Shown here piece by piece: positions 26,258-36,635 of a stretch of 64,000 nucleotides of DNA. The notes under the pieces are model-generated. The model made no database searches. It worked only from the letters and a program-made list of their open reading frames with translations, and was not told the origin of the DNA. Made by a program: the position numbers and the translations under genes. Within the stretch, counting starts at the first letter, position 1. Each line of letters opens with the position of its first letter. The DNA is from Pararhizobium sp. A13 (GTDB lineage: Bacteria; Pseudomonadota; Alphaproteobacteria; Rhizobiales; Rhizobiaceae): NCBI RefSeq assembly GCF_040126305.1, contig NZ_CP149511.1:1116001-1180000 (forward strand), read 5' to 3'.

Positions 26258-26376
26258 ACCGGCACCCGTCGCGATCGTCAGCCTTTTCTCCAGCGGAGAC
26301 GGGGCTGGTTCGTGGAACCGATTTGTCACAAGCTCTGTCCACCGACAGTTTGTCGCACAGACGACCGTCGTCTTCA

Positions 26377-26472
26377 GAACACCCGTCCGCGACGCGTCGG
26401 CATCCGAGATGATCGAGGAGCGACTGTCAAGCGGGTATCCGGAGGCAGAGTCATCAGGCTCTGCCTCGTTGG
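26377..26472 (+). repeat. Dispersed repeat, copy A
   Basis: The core 26405-26472 matches 27378-27445 at about 58 of 68 positions by eye, and the flank from 26377 is also similar. Both copies keep an open frame reading TP-RD-S...EMIE-RLSSG...SSGSASL, so it may derive from a small coding unit. The copies stand as direct repeats either side of a GSCFA gene fragment. The rest of 26258-26741 shows no gene. Confidence 0.6.
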
Positions 26473-26741
26473 CCGGCCCGCCAATGCAAACGATTTCGAG
26501 CTGGATTTTCGTTTGCTTCCGGGGAGAGTCTGAGCGCCGCAATTTTTGGCTTTCTCCCGGCTCAGTGGGACATCACCACTTTCATCATCTGAAAGTGAGA
26601 TCGTATCGGCGCCGCGCGACGCCCGCTTGACTCCCGCGTGTATCTTGTCACGTTGCGTCCACAGCACGTTGAGGGGTTAAATGTTTTGGCCAAGAGCTTT
26701 AAGGGGCGTCAGGCGGAGGCCGGGACAGTTGAATCACGGTC

Positions 26742-27251
26742 TTGGACGGCCCAAAACCATTACGCGAGGCTTCGGCCTTTCTCTTCACATTTGGCATGAC
26801 GGAGGTCTTCCGCAATGCGGAAAGCGGCAAGATCGTCAACCAGAAACCGGGTTATGCCGGCAGCGATGGCGGCGCGGGTCAGGTCGAAAGGGTCTTCAGC
26901 TCCTTCGAAGAGAACCTCGACAATCTCCGCGCAATCGTCCGTCTCGTGCGCACGGCGAAGCCTGGTGCCAAGATCGTCATGACCGTGTGGCCGGTCGCCC
27001 TTGCCGCGACCTTCGGCGAGGAGGACATCGTCGTGACCAACACGGAGAGCAAGTGTCTCCTGCGCGCCGCCATCGGCCAGGTCACGCGCGAATTCGAGGA
27101 TGTCATCTACTTCCCGGCTTTCGAGCTCGTCACCTCGCTCGATGCCGAACGCGCATTTCGAGCGGACCGCCGCAATGTGCTGATGCCGGTAGTCGAACAT
27201 ATCATGCAGGTGTTCCAGGAAGCCTATTTCATCGACACCGAACAATCGTGA
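26742..27251 (+). pseudogene. GSCFA-domain protein, C-terminal fragment
   Basis: 170 residues align with the second half of the intact GSCFA protein at 38192-39274: FLFTFGMTEVFRN against FVFTLGLTECWRS, IVMTVWPVAL against IVLTVSPVPL, VIYFPAFELVT against VHYFPSFEIIT. The N-terminal GSCFA motif half is absent, and the only start is a TTG without a ribosome site. Direct copies of a roughly 95-bp repeat lie on both sides, suggesting that the fragment arrived or was cut by recombination. Confidence 0.7.
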
Positions 27252-27352
27252 CGGGTAGCTGTTCGAAAGATGGAAGCGGGAGGCGCGCGGAAGTGATGCT
27301 GCTCTACACGACCGTCGGCACGGATGATCTTGCCACCGCAGGGCGTTTCAAC

Positions 27353-27445
27353 GAACACCCATGCGCGACACGTCAAACGAGATGATCGAGGCGCGGTTGT
27401 CGAGCGGGCATCAGGAGGATGGGTCGTCAGGCTCTGCCTCGTTGG
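27353..27445 (+). repeat. Dispersed repeat, copy B
   Basis: Second copy of the repeat at 26377-26472, in the same orientation. The surrounding gap (27252-27708) has otherwise no supportable gene. The frame through it extends to 27993 only by antisense reading of the RTX gene. Confidence 0.6.
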
Positions 27446-27708
27446 TGAACAAGCTGGTGCCCAACATACGGTCGCGTTCTGCGCTTGCGGCAGTCATCCG
27501 AAGTTTTAATCTCTCAATTATAATCAACGAGACTGTCCGAGACACACCGAGATCAAAACAATCAATAGCGGGGCGGAGGGGCGATGGGGTGAGAAAAGGA
27601 TGCGCAACGCGGTTGCTCGGTGAGTTGACTGATTCCGCCCCTGTCAAAATGCCGTTGCATTCTGACATTGCGATACCGCATCCGTTTCAGATTTCAAAGC
27701 CGAATGCC

Positions 27709-29721
27709 TTAGAGGACAAAATCTCCAACCTTCATTGCCAGCGCATCATCCAGTTTGATCGCAAAGTCACTCTCCTTATCTCCATTTATGTCGCCGTATA
27801 TCCAGGTATAGGAAGAGTGTTTGACGTAGCGAAGTTCGCCAGCCACGCCCGTGTAGTCAGAGGTTCCAATGAAGGTGAATGCTTGGTTGCCAGCAAATGT
27901 CGAATTTGCGTCTATTGCCGACAGGTCGATCCAATCCACATCCTTGACGGAAAAATCATAGATAGTGTCAGAGCTTTCCGACAAACTGCCTGATTCAACT
28001 GAGCTCTTATAAATAAACAAGTCAGCGCCCGCACCACCGTAAAGGTAGTCGCTTCCGCCCCCACCAACAATCTTGTCGTTGCCCGCTCCTCCATACAGCT
28101 TGTCCCCGCCCAAGCCACCGATCAGCCAATTGGCTCGACTATCACCGTAAAGGTTGTCGGAAAATTTGGATCCGACAAAATTTTCGATGGAGACGAAGAT
28201 GTCTCCCCTTGCCTCGCCTGTGTTGGCATCGATCCTCGCAAGATTTGCGGTTACACCAACCGATGTACTGAGTTCATAGGATGCCGTGTCGAAGCCGGCG
28301 CCGCCATTCAACGTGTCCGCACCGCTTCCACCTATCAGTGTATCATTACCCGCACCGCCAAAAAGCGAATCGCCGCCATCGCGTGCGCCCAGAGGATCCT
28401 GGCCAGCACCTACCAAAGTGTCGTTTCCACCAAGGCCGTAGATCACATCAGCGGCACCATAACCAAACAATTCGTTGTCTTTCCCATTGCCGTGAAGAGT
28501 GTCCTTATATGACGTTCCAATTTGCTGCGTCATTATATAAAAATGATCAACAGTGAGATCTGGTGAGCCTTTAAGCTTCATTTCCACGGAAAAGCTTGCA
28601 TAAATACCTTCATTTGAACGTATAGTTAGGTCTCCATTAATTTTATTATATATCACCCCAACCTTAAACGTTTCTCCTTCAATGGAGTATTTCATATCAA
28701 AAGATAGCTTCGAACTATTATTGACGACGTCATATTTCTTAGCATTCAAGCGCTGCGTCGTACCCAAATCCATATAGTAGTACGTGGGAGTTCCGAAACC
28801 TATCCAATCTTCGGACGGATCAAAATCCATCACGTAGTCAAATTCGCCGTCCGTGTTAATCGCCCGTTTAGGGTTCGCTAGTGTTTCAATAAATCCATCG
28901 CTTCCTGCGCCCCCGTAAAGACGGCTATGAGAGCCATAATCTAAGTATTCATACGATGCGAAGATTTTGTCATTGCCATCTTCTCCATATGCGCGATTAT
29001 AGTCTTTCCCGGTTCCTCCACCCGCAACAATCACGTCGTTGCCAACGCCGCCGTATAATTTGTTCGCCCCTTCGCCGCCGCTCTCAAGTATATCGTTGCC
29101 ACCGAATCCATACACGGTATTAAATCCACCGTATCCATAAAACTGATCGTCGAGATCGCCAAAATATACATTATTAATATTGAGCGTGTCATAAAAAACA
29201 ACGCGCTCGAAATCCTTCAAGACCGATTGTTCGAGTGTGAGAGACCCTTCATCCAAAATGCGAAAATCCACTGAACTTGGACCCTTTCCGGCATTGTTGG
29301 ATAAGATAATCAGCGTATCTGTCCCGGTGCCACCATCCAAATTCTGGATGGTAGTGTTTGTGTCAAAGCTAAAGGTTGCCAAGTCATTGCCGCTCTCAAG
29401 AAGAACGTTATTTTCGCCAGGGCCATTAACGGTGTTGTCAGAAATATAGTAATCGTCCCCACTTCCGGCATATATATTGTCACTTCCATAGTAATCGAAG
29501 ATAGTGTCATTACCGGATCCCGCTATCACGGTAGAGAACCTAACTTCTGCAAACATATTATCGGCGCCAACACTGATAAAGTCATTTCCCGGTCCGGCAT
29601 CTATAAAATTGCCATTGTGGATTTCATCGTCGCCGTCCAGACCGTAAACTTCGTTAAGTTCACCTTCCCCCCAGAGAACGTCGTTCCCATCCGTACCTAC
29701 GATTTTCTTCCCGTAATTCAT
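27709..29721 (-). CDS. RTX-type calcium-binding secreted protein
   Basis: 670 residues. Nonapeptide repeats of GGxGxDxxx type occur in clusters over the whole length (GGAGNDTLIGGSGADTLNGG, GGAGNDKIVGGGGSDYLYGG and others), with an AT-rich middle part without repeats (about 330-420). The C-terminus (DINGDKESDFAIKLDD...VGDFVL) is a typical type I secretion end, so export by an ABC/MFP/TolC system and calcium-dependent folding outside the cell are expected. No catalytic domain is visible. ATG 29721 has AGGGA 8 bases upstream. No secretion gene is nearby. Base composition is lower in GC than its neighbours, suggesting transfer. Confidence 0.85.
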   Translation of the reverse strand: MNYGKKIVGTDGNDVLWGEGELNEVYGLDGDDEIHNGNFIDAGPGNDFISVGADNMFAEVRFSTVIAGSGNDTIFDYYGSDNIYAGSGDDYYISDNTVNGPGENNVLLESGNDLATFSFDTNTTIQNLDGGTGTDTLIILSNNAGKGPSSVDFRILDEGSLTLEQSVLKDFERVVFYDTLNINNVYFGDLDDQFYGYGGFNTVYGFGGNDILESGGEGANKLYGGVGNDVIVAGGGTGKDYNRAYGEDGNDKIFASYEYLDYGSHSRLYGGAGSDGFIETLANPKRAINTDGEFDYVMDFDPSEDWIGFGTPTYYYMDLGTTQRLNAKKYDVVNNSSKLSFDMKYSIEGETFKVGVIYNKINGDLTIRSNEGIYASFSVEMKLKGSPDLTVDHFYIMTQQIGTSYKDTLHGNGKDNELFGYGAADVIYGLGGNDTLVGAGQDPLGARDGGDSLFGGAGNDTLIGGSGADTLNGGAGFDTASYELSTSVGVTANLARIDANTGEARGDIFVSIENFVGSKFSDNLYGDSRANWLIGGLGGDKLYGGAGNDKIVGGGGSDYLYGGAGADLFIYKSSVESGSLSESSDTIYDFSVKDVDWIDLSAIDANSTFAGNQAFTFIGTSDYTGVAGELRYVKHSSYTWIYGDINGDKESDFAIKLDDALAMKVGDFVL

Positions 29722-29892
29722 TCTGTTTATCCCTGCCAACATCGCGCCTAGGTAGCACTGCGTAGGAGGATAGTAAATTGCTTGCAGTTTGATTTTACAT
29801 GTCGATAACGGTGGAAGCGAAGCGTGGGGATTCCCCTCCCCATCTTTCGTGCGCGTTCCCTCTGGGGGCCAATTCCGCGGAAAAAGTCGGCG

Positions 29893-31180
29893 TTATATTA
29901 GAACGAAGGGTTCAAGTTTCAGAGTCCATTTCAGACCGCTTGGATGGGTCGTTGTGGTGACGTAGAGATGGTATGTGCTGTAGGCATAGGACGTTGTTTC
30001 GTTCTGGCCATTCGTCGAGGTCGCCAGGTTTCCATAGGCGTCATAGGTGAAGGTATTTCTCTGGAGGATGCCTGGCTTCGTGTAGTCCAGCCGATTTGTC
30101 AGCTGCCCCTTCGTCGGCGTTGCTTGAACCCCTTGACCATCGTAGCCAAAGTTCGGCGCCGTCAAAAGTTGACCGCTCGATGACGTTCCTTTGTACAGCC
30201 GTTTCCATATCGGAAACGAAACGAGATAGGCGCTCCTGTTGTGAACAAAAGCGGTCTGCGAAAAGACCTCATCGCCGCTCACATCGGTGCGGCCATAGTC
30301 CAGTTCTTCGGTGATATTGCTGTAGAGATCAAAAACACGCGTGGTTTTGGTCATTCTGGTATTGCTGTCCACCATGATTGCCGTCTCTGTATTCTTGGCG
30401 GTGTAGGAGATCGTGGTCGTGTTGATCGCGCAAATCTCGGTCACCGCGCGGCGCACGTAGCCGTCGCCCTCCAGGTACTCCGTCTTCGTCGGCAGCCCGA
30501 TCGTCGCGACGGTCTGCTTGTAGGTTGTCCTGACCATCGGAACATTGCCCTCGCCCGCAATCTTCGGCAAGGTCTTCGTCTCCGTCCCGAAGCCGAGAAA
30601 ACGCCGCTTGTCGATGTCATAAAACCCGCCGGCATAGGCGTAGCTGGTTGTCGCAATCTCTCCACGCCCGTCCAGTATCGATAGCGAACTCACCATCGAC
30701 ATGCTGTAGGGCAGATAGGTGTTGGCGTGGGCCGTCGATGGCTTGTAGACCGCCTTCACCTGGCCAACCTGCGGCGTCGTCACCGTGTTCAGAAGATTGG
30801 CGATGCCGCCGCCATAGCGGATATGGAAGGATTTGAAGAAGGCGTCCCGGTATGCCGCCGCATCATCATCATAGGTCCTTTCCTGCACCGAGGTGCTCGG
30901 CGCCGCCAAAAGGTCCGTTTGTCCGTCACCGTTGAAATCGCCCGTTGTCACGAACCATTGTCCTTGATGCCCGCCCACCAGGGCCATGCGTGGCGCGGAA
31001 TATGGCCCAATTTCGATTGGATAAACTGTCGGAACTGCGCGTCCTTCCCGCCGAAAATTCGGCCCTGCTATCGGCATCCACATCCGAGACAAGCCAATCC
31101 GTCAAGCCCGCTTCCCCCTGCAGCTGAAGCAGGAAGCTTCTGGTTTTTCGCTTCGCTTTATTGCGCATTGGCGTCTTCAT
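29893..31180 (-). pseudogene. Tc/Rhs-type toxin (SpvB/TcB-like) fragment, frameshifted
   Basis: The 399-residue frame 31092-29893 has an FG-GAP-like repeat (GDFNGDGQTDLLAAPS) followed by a TcB/SpvB middle region (SYAYAGGFYDIDKRRFLGF) and YD-like segments (NTFTYDAYGNLATSTNGQ), then stops abruptly after 12 unrelated residues. Upstream, another frame carries the preceding repeat (WLVSDVDADSRAEF), so a frameshift lies near 31040-31070. Both ends of the large parent protein are missing. Rhs and Tc proteins deliver toxin domains. This piece is a relic. Confidence 0.65.
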
Positions 31181-31443
31181 TCGTTTGAGCGGAACGATAT
31201 GTGACGTAACCGCGAACGATGATCGGTCAAGGAGATCCCAAATGGGTAAGGGCCGTGAATTAAGCCGGAGCAATCGAGCTTCCGCTTCGGGTCGATCGTT
31301 GCCATTGAATGAGCAGGGGTTGAAGGGTAGCAAATCGCCCTCATCTGTGCCGTCTGAGCGGCAGCTAAATGTATTCCCGCCGGCGCCGGTTGCAAAACGC
31401 GTGTCGTTTAGATACCCGTGGCGAATTCAATCGGAGATCGTTA
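31093..31443. other. Gap between toxin relic and lipoprotein gene
   Basis: Apart from the frameshifted toxin segment up to about 31180, I see no gene or clear signal here. A minus-strand frame (31333-31180) reads through but has no recognisable content. Confidence 0.4.
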
Positions 31444-31779
31444 ATGAGCCGCAAATACACTACTGCTTTTATGCTTACTCTGGCGCTGCTTGCTGGCTGC
31501 GCACCGTCGAAGCAAGAATTCGCCGTCATAGTCGAGACAGTTCAGGGCAGCGCAAAGGCAAGGCAACTGGCCATGAAAGAGTGCACGGCAAACTGGACGC
31601 CACAGCAGCGAAAAGAAGCTTCGATAGTTATCGATTCATCCGAGAAAGACGCACCCAGGCTCGTATGCAGCAGGTTCGTCGAGGCGATCCGGGCTGGTCG
31701 GGTCGACTACAACGATGCGGTGGACATTCGCCGCAAGAACTGGACACCGAAGCTCGTTAGAATTTTCCAAGGACGATAA
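31444..31779 (+). CDS. Small predicted lipoprotein
   Basis: 111 residues with a signal peptide and lipobox LLAGC (Cys at about 20), so it should be lipid-anchored. GGAG stands 7 bases before the ATG. The mature part is charged and helical (AVIVETVQGSAKARQLAMKE) without a recognised domain. It ends about 10 bases before the IS5 remnant starts, so its C-terminus may have been altered by that event. Confidence 0.6.
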   Translation: MSRKYTTAFMLTLALLAGCAPSKQEFAVIVETVQGSAKARQLAMKECTANWTPQQRKEASIVIDSSEKDAPRLVCSRFVEAIRAGRVDYNDAVDIRRKNWTPKLVRIFQGR

Positions 31780-31794
31780 TCTCTCTGTATCGCT

Positions 31795-32451
31795 TCGACA
31801 GGGTGCCAGTGGCGAATGCTGCCCAAGGATTTTCCACCCTGCTCGACGGTCCAGCGGTATTTTTATGAATGGCGAACCATGGGCCTTTGGCACCAGGTCA
31901 ACCATCATCTCGTCATGGAAGCGCGGGAACTGGAAGATAAAGAAGCCTCGCCAACGGCCGGTGTGATCGACGGCCAAAGCGTCAAAACCACGGAAAGCGG
32001 CGGTATCCGGGGTTTTGACGCAGGCAAGAAGATCAAAGGCCGCAAGCGCCACATTATTGTCGACACGCTCGGGCCGATGGTCGGCCTCATGGTGCACAGC
32101 GCCGATATCCAGGACCGCGACGGTGCTCCCGATCTCCTGAAATCCATCAAAATCCGATGGCCGTGGCTGCTTCATGTCTTTGCAGATGGCGGCTATGCGG
32201 GCGACAAGCTGAAAAAGCGGCTGCAGAAAATCGGGAAATGGACACTCGAAATCATCAAGCGTTCCCACAAGGCCAAGGGGTTTGAAATCCTGCCGCGCCG
32301 CTGGGTCGTCGAGCGGACATTCGCATGGCTCGGCCGATGCCGCAGGCTGGCCAAGGACTTCGAAAAATCCGTCGCTTCAGCAGAAGCGTGGATAACCATC
32401 GCCCACATCCGCATGCTCACCAGACGCCTCGCAAGATATGGATATCGTTGA
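31795..32451 (+). pseudogene. IS5-family transposase, N-terminally truncated
   Basis: The frame reads TGCQWRMLPKDFPPCSTVQR, the standard conserved block of IS5 (IS427-group) transposases. A DDE set follows: VIDGQSVKTTESGG, FADGGYAG and VVERTFAW. The normal first 40 or so residues and any start codon are missing, so the element is probably inactive. No terminal inverted repeats were identified with confidence. It separates the toxin relic and lipoprotein gene from the immunity-like pseudogene. Confidence 0.75.
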
Positions 32452-32471
32452 AGCCTTTTCGAGTCCGACTC

Positions 32472-32854
32472 TTACACTACTGAAACGCTTGCCTTGCGGG
32501 CGCCTATGTAAAAATCTCCTGATCGAACCTCTTCGATCGTTCTTTCACGAAATCCCCCACAGGCAAAATCAAGGTAGGTAAGTCCCGAACCCTGAACGAT
32601 TGCGACGCCGAAAGAAGCAACTGTAAGCGTCGTGTTCAATACCTGCGCAAATTTGAATTCGGCGACACCCTTAAAATCCATGAGACAGCGCTACCGCCCC
32701 TTTCGGGGATCGTTATCGTCCTCGCAATTGACGATTATTGTTATCTGAGAACCGGGTTCCATCGAGTAATCGAGTAATCGATAGATATCATTTCGATGAC
32801 CGCGTCGTTGAAGTAGTCGAAGCGACGCAAGAGTTCGTCGAATACGTCCATCAT
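32472..32854 (-). pseudogene. Immunity-like protein gene, broken by frameshift and stop
   Basis: It starts well (GGAG, then ATG 32854) and reads MMDVFDELLRRFDYFNDAVI, continues to a TAA at 32741, resumes in another frame as IIVNCEDDNDPRKGR, meets a TAG near 32694, and goes on as MDFKGVAEFKFAQVLN to the stop at 32472. The three pieces join as one protein of about 125 residues. The order (a F-x-D-A acidic start, a strand with cysteine, FKGVAEF, a late DFYIGA) resembles small Imm/DUF proteins of the 'FHDA' kind that sit beside polymorphic toxins. That family call is tentative. Confidence 0.45.
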
Positions 32855-33126
32855 CTGAATGCTCCAATAGGTGTCATGGGCTCTATCCCGCGGGGCATCT
32901 GTCCCCAAGCAATCGGCAAGGCGTTGGGCCCAATTGTCGGTGCTATGCCTCTATTCCGCATCGGAAACTCAGGCAAGGAAGCTGAGCAGAGCTGTCCAGC
33001 ACAAGGTCAACGCGAAAAAGAGGCGATGGTGGGCCCGGAGGGACTTTCCGGCTGTTCCCAACGATTCGCTTGTGCTTAAATTGTCGCGACCGCCCGAGAA
33101 GCGCGCGGCGATTTTTTGGGGGATTC

Positions 33127-33489
33127 ATGAAAAGATATTTGCTCTCAGCCGTGGTGGTTGTAGCCGCGGCGACATCCGCAGGTGCCCAGACCGTCAACGC
33201 CGGGAAATATACGGTCGAAGGCACGAATTTGGATGGATCCAGTTACGCCGGAACAGCTGAAATTACGCTCGCAAGCGAAACCACCTGCGTTATCGAGTGG
33301 GATACGGCAGGCGTGAAATCGACGGGCGTCTGCATGCTCAATGGCAATGCCTTTGCGGCAGCTTATGTCCTGGGAGATGCACTCGGCCTGATCGTCTACA
33401 AAGTCAACGGTGATGGCTCGTTGGACGGGACATGGACAATTACAGGCAAGGACGGAAGCGGCACAGAAACGCTGACCGAAGCGAATTAG
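33127..33489 (+). CDS. Conserved periplasmic protein of unknown function
   Basis: 120 residues with a clean Sec signal peptide (MKRYLLSAVVVVAAATSAGAQ) and GGGGGA just before the ATG. The mature part is beta-rich (GKYTVEGTNLDGSSYAGTAE, then WTITGKDGSGTE), like small secreted rhizobial and Brucella proteins of unknown role. It has two cysteines in the mature region (TTCVIEW, GVCML) that may form a disulfide. Confidence 0.7.
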   Translation: MKRYLLSAVVVVAAATSAGAQTVNAGKYTVEGTNLDGSSYAGTAEITLASETTCVIEWDTAGVKSTGVCMLNGNAFAAAYVLGDALGLIVYKVNGDGSLDGTWTITGKDGSGTETLTEAN

Positions 33490-33701
33490 CGCTGCGAGTT
33501 GAAACGGGCCTGCTGTTTATAGCCGGTAGTTTAGAGATGTGGCTTGAGCCTGGGATGGCCAGACAGTGCCGAATAGTATCCTGGGCTCATGGCTCTCGGT
33601 TCCGATCCCTTATCTCGCGGTCCTATGCGAGTTCCCGCGCAGATCAGGGTTCAGGTGAAATAGCTGCGTCAGCGATACTGGGCATTCGGGCAGTCTGAAC
33701 G

Positions 33702-34586
33702 TCATCCAATCTTAAGAGGTTGCGTATGTACCTTTTGCATTAGGTACTTTCCATAGTCACTTTTGCCATATTTCTTAGCAATTTCAATAAGCTCGTCTCG
33801 GGATATGAAGGCTTTATTGAATGCAACCTCCTCTGGGCAGGAAATTTTGAACCCTTGGCGACGCTCAAGAGTTGCAACAAAGTTTCCGGCCTCCATCAGA
33901 CTATCAGGGGTGCCTGTATCGAGCCAGGCGTAACCACGACCCATGAGCTCGACGCTCAGTTTACCGCGCTCCAGATAAGCGCGGTTCACATCGGTAATCT
34001 CAAGTTCGCCGCGCGGCGACGGCTTCAGGTTGGCAGCGATCTCGACGACGTCGGAATCGTAGAAATAAAGGCCAGTTACTGCCCAGTTCGATTTCGGCAC
34101 AGCAGGCTTTTCCTCAATGGAAACCGCCTTCATATCCTCATCGAAGTCGACCACGCCATATCGCTCCGGGTCGTTGACGTGATAGGCGAAGACCGTCGCG
34201 CCCTGCGTCCGGCCGACGGCGCTCTTAAACAGCTCGGTTATGCCATGTCCGTAAAAGATATTGTCGCCCAGAATCAGGCATGAGGGATCCGAGCCAACGA
34301 AATCGGCACCGATGATATAGGCCTGCGCCAAGCCGTCCGGCGAGGGCTGTTCGGCATAAGACAGTTCGATGCCCCATTGCGTGCCGTCACCCAAAAGCCG
34401 CTGGAAGTGCGGCAAGTCGTGCGGCGTCGAGATAATCAGGATCTGCCTGATCCCCGCCAGCATAAGCGTCGACAGCGGATAATAGATCATTGGCTTGTCA
34501 TAGACGGGCATAAGTTGCTTGGATGTGACCAGTGTCATCGGATGAAGTCTGGTGCCACTGCCGCCTGCGAGGATGATACCCTTCAT
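33702..34586 (-). CDS. rmlA: Glucose-1-phosphate thymidylyltransferase
   Basis: 294 residues, full length. It has the nucleotidyltransferase signature [16 protein letters not shown], then [12 protein letters not shown] and the metal-binding [10 protein letters not shown]. It joins glucose-1-phosphate and dTTP to dTDP-glucose, the first step to dTDP-L-rhamnose. It overlaps rmlD by 4 bases and ends the rmlCBDA operon. Confidence 0.95.
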   Translation of the reverse strand: MKGIILAGGSGTRLHPMTLVTSKQLMPVYDKPMIYYPLSTLMLAGIRQILIISTPHDLPHFQRLLGDGTQWGIELSYAEQPSPDGLAQAYIIGADFVGSDPSCLILGDNIFYGHGITELFKSAVGRTQGATVFAYHVNDPERYGVVDFDEDMKAVSIEEKPAVPKSNWAVTGLYFYDSDVVEIAANLKPSPRGELEITDVNRAYLERGKLSVELMGRGYAWLDTGTPDSLMEAGNFVATLERRQGFKISCPEEVAFNKAFISRDELIEIAKKYGKSDYGKYLMQKVHTQPLKIG

Positions 34587-35515
34587 GACTGTGTGTCTCC
34601 GGTCAGGATTGAAGCAGGGAGCGGCTCTAGCACACGGCTCACCACCATTTTGGTCGACTGAGCCCAGTGCGGCAGTCTTACGCCGTGAACGGCAGCGAGC
34701 TTGCTACAATCGAGCTGCGAGTTGGCCGGGCGCCGGGCCGGGGTCGGATACTCCTTTGCAGGAATGCGTCCAACCGCCGCAACGGGTCCGCCAAGACCGG
34801 CAGAGACCTTAAAGATCTCCTCCGCGAAATCGGCCCAACTGGCTCTACCCGAATTTGTCAAGTGGAAGACGCCCCTGAGTGCCGGGTCACGGCTTGCCAC
34901 GAGATTGCGGGCAACCGCAATCACCGCATCGGCGATATCGAGCGCCGATGTCGGCGTGCCGAACTGATCGGCAACGACATTCACCGTGTCGCGGCTTTCA
35001 GCCAATCGAAGCATGGTCTTCAGAAAATTCTTTCCGAACGGACTGTGCACCCAGGCAGTGCGCAAAATCACATGATCGCCTGTCGCACATGCGACAGCCT
35101 CCTCGCCTGCCAGCTTCGTGCGTCCATAGGCGCTGACCGGAGCGACGGGATCTGTCTCGACATAGGCCGACAGCTTGTTACCGTCGAACACGTAATCGGT
35201 GGAAATATGGATGACGGGGATCTGCAGCGCCTGGGCAGCCTCGGCAATCACACCAGCGGCCTGCGCGTTGATGACCCTCGCCAATTCCTCCTCGGTCTCG
35301 GCTTGATCGACAGCCGTATAGGCGGCAGCCGAGACGACGACATCGGGGCGGATGTCTTTAATGACAGCCGGGAGCGCTTCGGGAGCGCTTAAGTCAAATT
35401 CGGGTCGACCTAGGGCAAGAACCTCGATATCCGGTTGAAGGGCGGCGCGCTCCAGAAGCGAACGTACAACCTGACCTTCACGACCGGTCACCAAAAGCCG
35501 TTTTTGTACCGTCAT
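34583..35515 (-). CDS. rmlD: dTDP-4-dehydrorhamnose reductase
   Basis: 310 residues of the SDR superfamily. The dinucleotide motif is [10 protein letters not shown], catalytic YGRTK (YxxxK), and STDYVFDG is the family signature. It reduces dTDP-4-keto-L-rhamnose to dTDP-L-rhamnose. ATG 35515 overlaps the rmlB stop by one base, so the longer frame is rejected. Confidence 0.94.
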   Translation of the reverse strand: MTVQKRLLVTGREGQVVRSLLERAALQPDIEVLALGRPEFDLSAPEALPAVIKDIRPDVVVSAAAYTAVDQAETEEELARVINAQAAGVIAEAAQALQIPVIHISTDYVFDGNKLSAYVETDPVAPVSAYGRTKLAGEEAVACATGDHVILRTAWVHSPFGKNFLKTMLRLAESRDTVNVVADQFGTPTSALDIADAVIAVARNLVASRDPALRGVFHLTNSGRASWADFAEEIFKVSAGLGGPVAAVGRIPAKEYPTPARRPANSQLDCSKLAAVHGVRLPHWAQSTKMVVSRVLEPLPASILTGDTQS

Positions 35516-36579
35516 CACGACCCCTTTTGCGCGGGCTGCAGCAGTCCAAGGCGCGATCCATCGTAACCATGGCGCAAGGGCTCCCACCACCAACGGTTTT
35601 CGAGATACCATTTCACCGTTTTTTCGATGCCGCTGTCAAAATCCTCCTCAGCCTTCCAGCCAAGTTCGCTTTCCAGCCGCGTCGCGTCGATCGCGTAGCG
35701 CGCATCGTGCCCGGGGCGGTCGGTAACGTAAGTGATCAGGCGGGCATGCGGCGCGCCTTGCGGATGATGAATATCCATCAGCTCGCAGATGCGTGCAACG
35801 ACATCGATATTTCGCCGCTCATTGCGGCCGCCGACATTGTAGGTCTCGCCGATGACGCCGCGTTCGGCGATCAGATCCAGCGCCCTTGCATGGTCCTCGA
35901 CATAGAGCCAATCGCGAATATTGGCGCCGTTGCCGTAGATCGGAAGCGGCTTGCCTTCGAGCGCGTTGAGGATGACGAGCGGGATGAGTTTTTCCGGGAA
36001 GTGATGCGGCCCGTAATTGTTCGAGCAGTTGGACACTACGACCGGCAGGCCATAGGTGCGCGCCCAGGCTTTGGCAAGATGGTCCGACGCGGCCTTCGAT
36101 GCCGAATAGGGCGAGCTTGGATCATAAGGTGTGGTCTCGGTGAACAGCCCGTCGTCGCCGAGCGAGCCGTAGACCTCGTCGGTTGACACGTGAAGGAAAC
36201 GAAATGCGTCTCTTTGCTGCCCTTCCAGAGATTGCCAGTAGAGGCGGGCGCAGTCCAACATCGTGAACGTCCCCATCACATTGGTTTGCACGAAATCGGC
36301 GGCGCCGGTGATCGACCGATCGACATGGCTTTCCGCCGCCAGATGCATCACACGGTCAGGGCGGAAGCTGTCAAACGCATCTGCGATCGCCTGGCGATCG
36401 CAGATGTCGGCCTTCAGGAAACGATGGCCGGATTGATTGTCGAGGCTCGAAAGCGAAGTCAACGTGCCGGCGTAGGTCAGCTTGTCGACCGTCAGGACAT
36501 CGTAGCCTTTGTTCAAGACGAGATGGCGAACGACGGCTGAACCAATAAAACCAGCCCCTCCGGTAACAAGCACACGCAT
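35515..36579 (-). CDS. rmlB: dTDP-glucose 4,6-dehydratase
   Basis: 354 residues. It has NAD-binding [23 protein letters not shown], active-site YSASKAASD (YxxxK) and the NCSNNYGP segment of RmlB. It converts dTDP-glucose to dTDP-4-keto-6-deoxyglucose. It lies 56 bases after rmlC and one base into rmlD. Confidence 0.95.
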   Translation of the reverse strand: MRVLVTGGAGFIGSAVVRHLVLNKGYDVLTVDKLTYAGTLTSLSSLDNQSGHRFLKADICDRQAIADAFDSFRPDRVMHLAAESHVDRSITGAADFVQTNVMGTFTMLDCARLYWQSLEGQQRDAFRFLHVSTDEVYGSLGDDGLFTETTPYDPSSPYSASKAASDHLAKAWARTYGLPVVVSNCSNNYGPHHFPEKLIPLVILNALEGKPLPIYGNGANIRDWLYVEDHARALDLIAERGVIGETYNVGGRNERRNIDVVARICELMDIHHPQGAPHARLITYVTDRPGHDARYAIDATRLESELGWKAEEDFDSGIEKTVKWYLENRWWWEPLRHGYDGSRLGLLQPAQKGS

Positions 36580-36635
36580 TTGATTGCCTATCTGGAAATT
36601 AAAAGATGTCTGCCAGCTTCTGCACCCGAAGAGGG

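Noticed and set aside
27361..27993. Plus-strand 210-codon frame starting in repeat copy B
   Set aside because: Most of it is antisense to the RTX gene. Only the repeat part looks coding.
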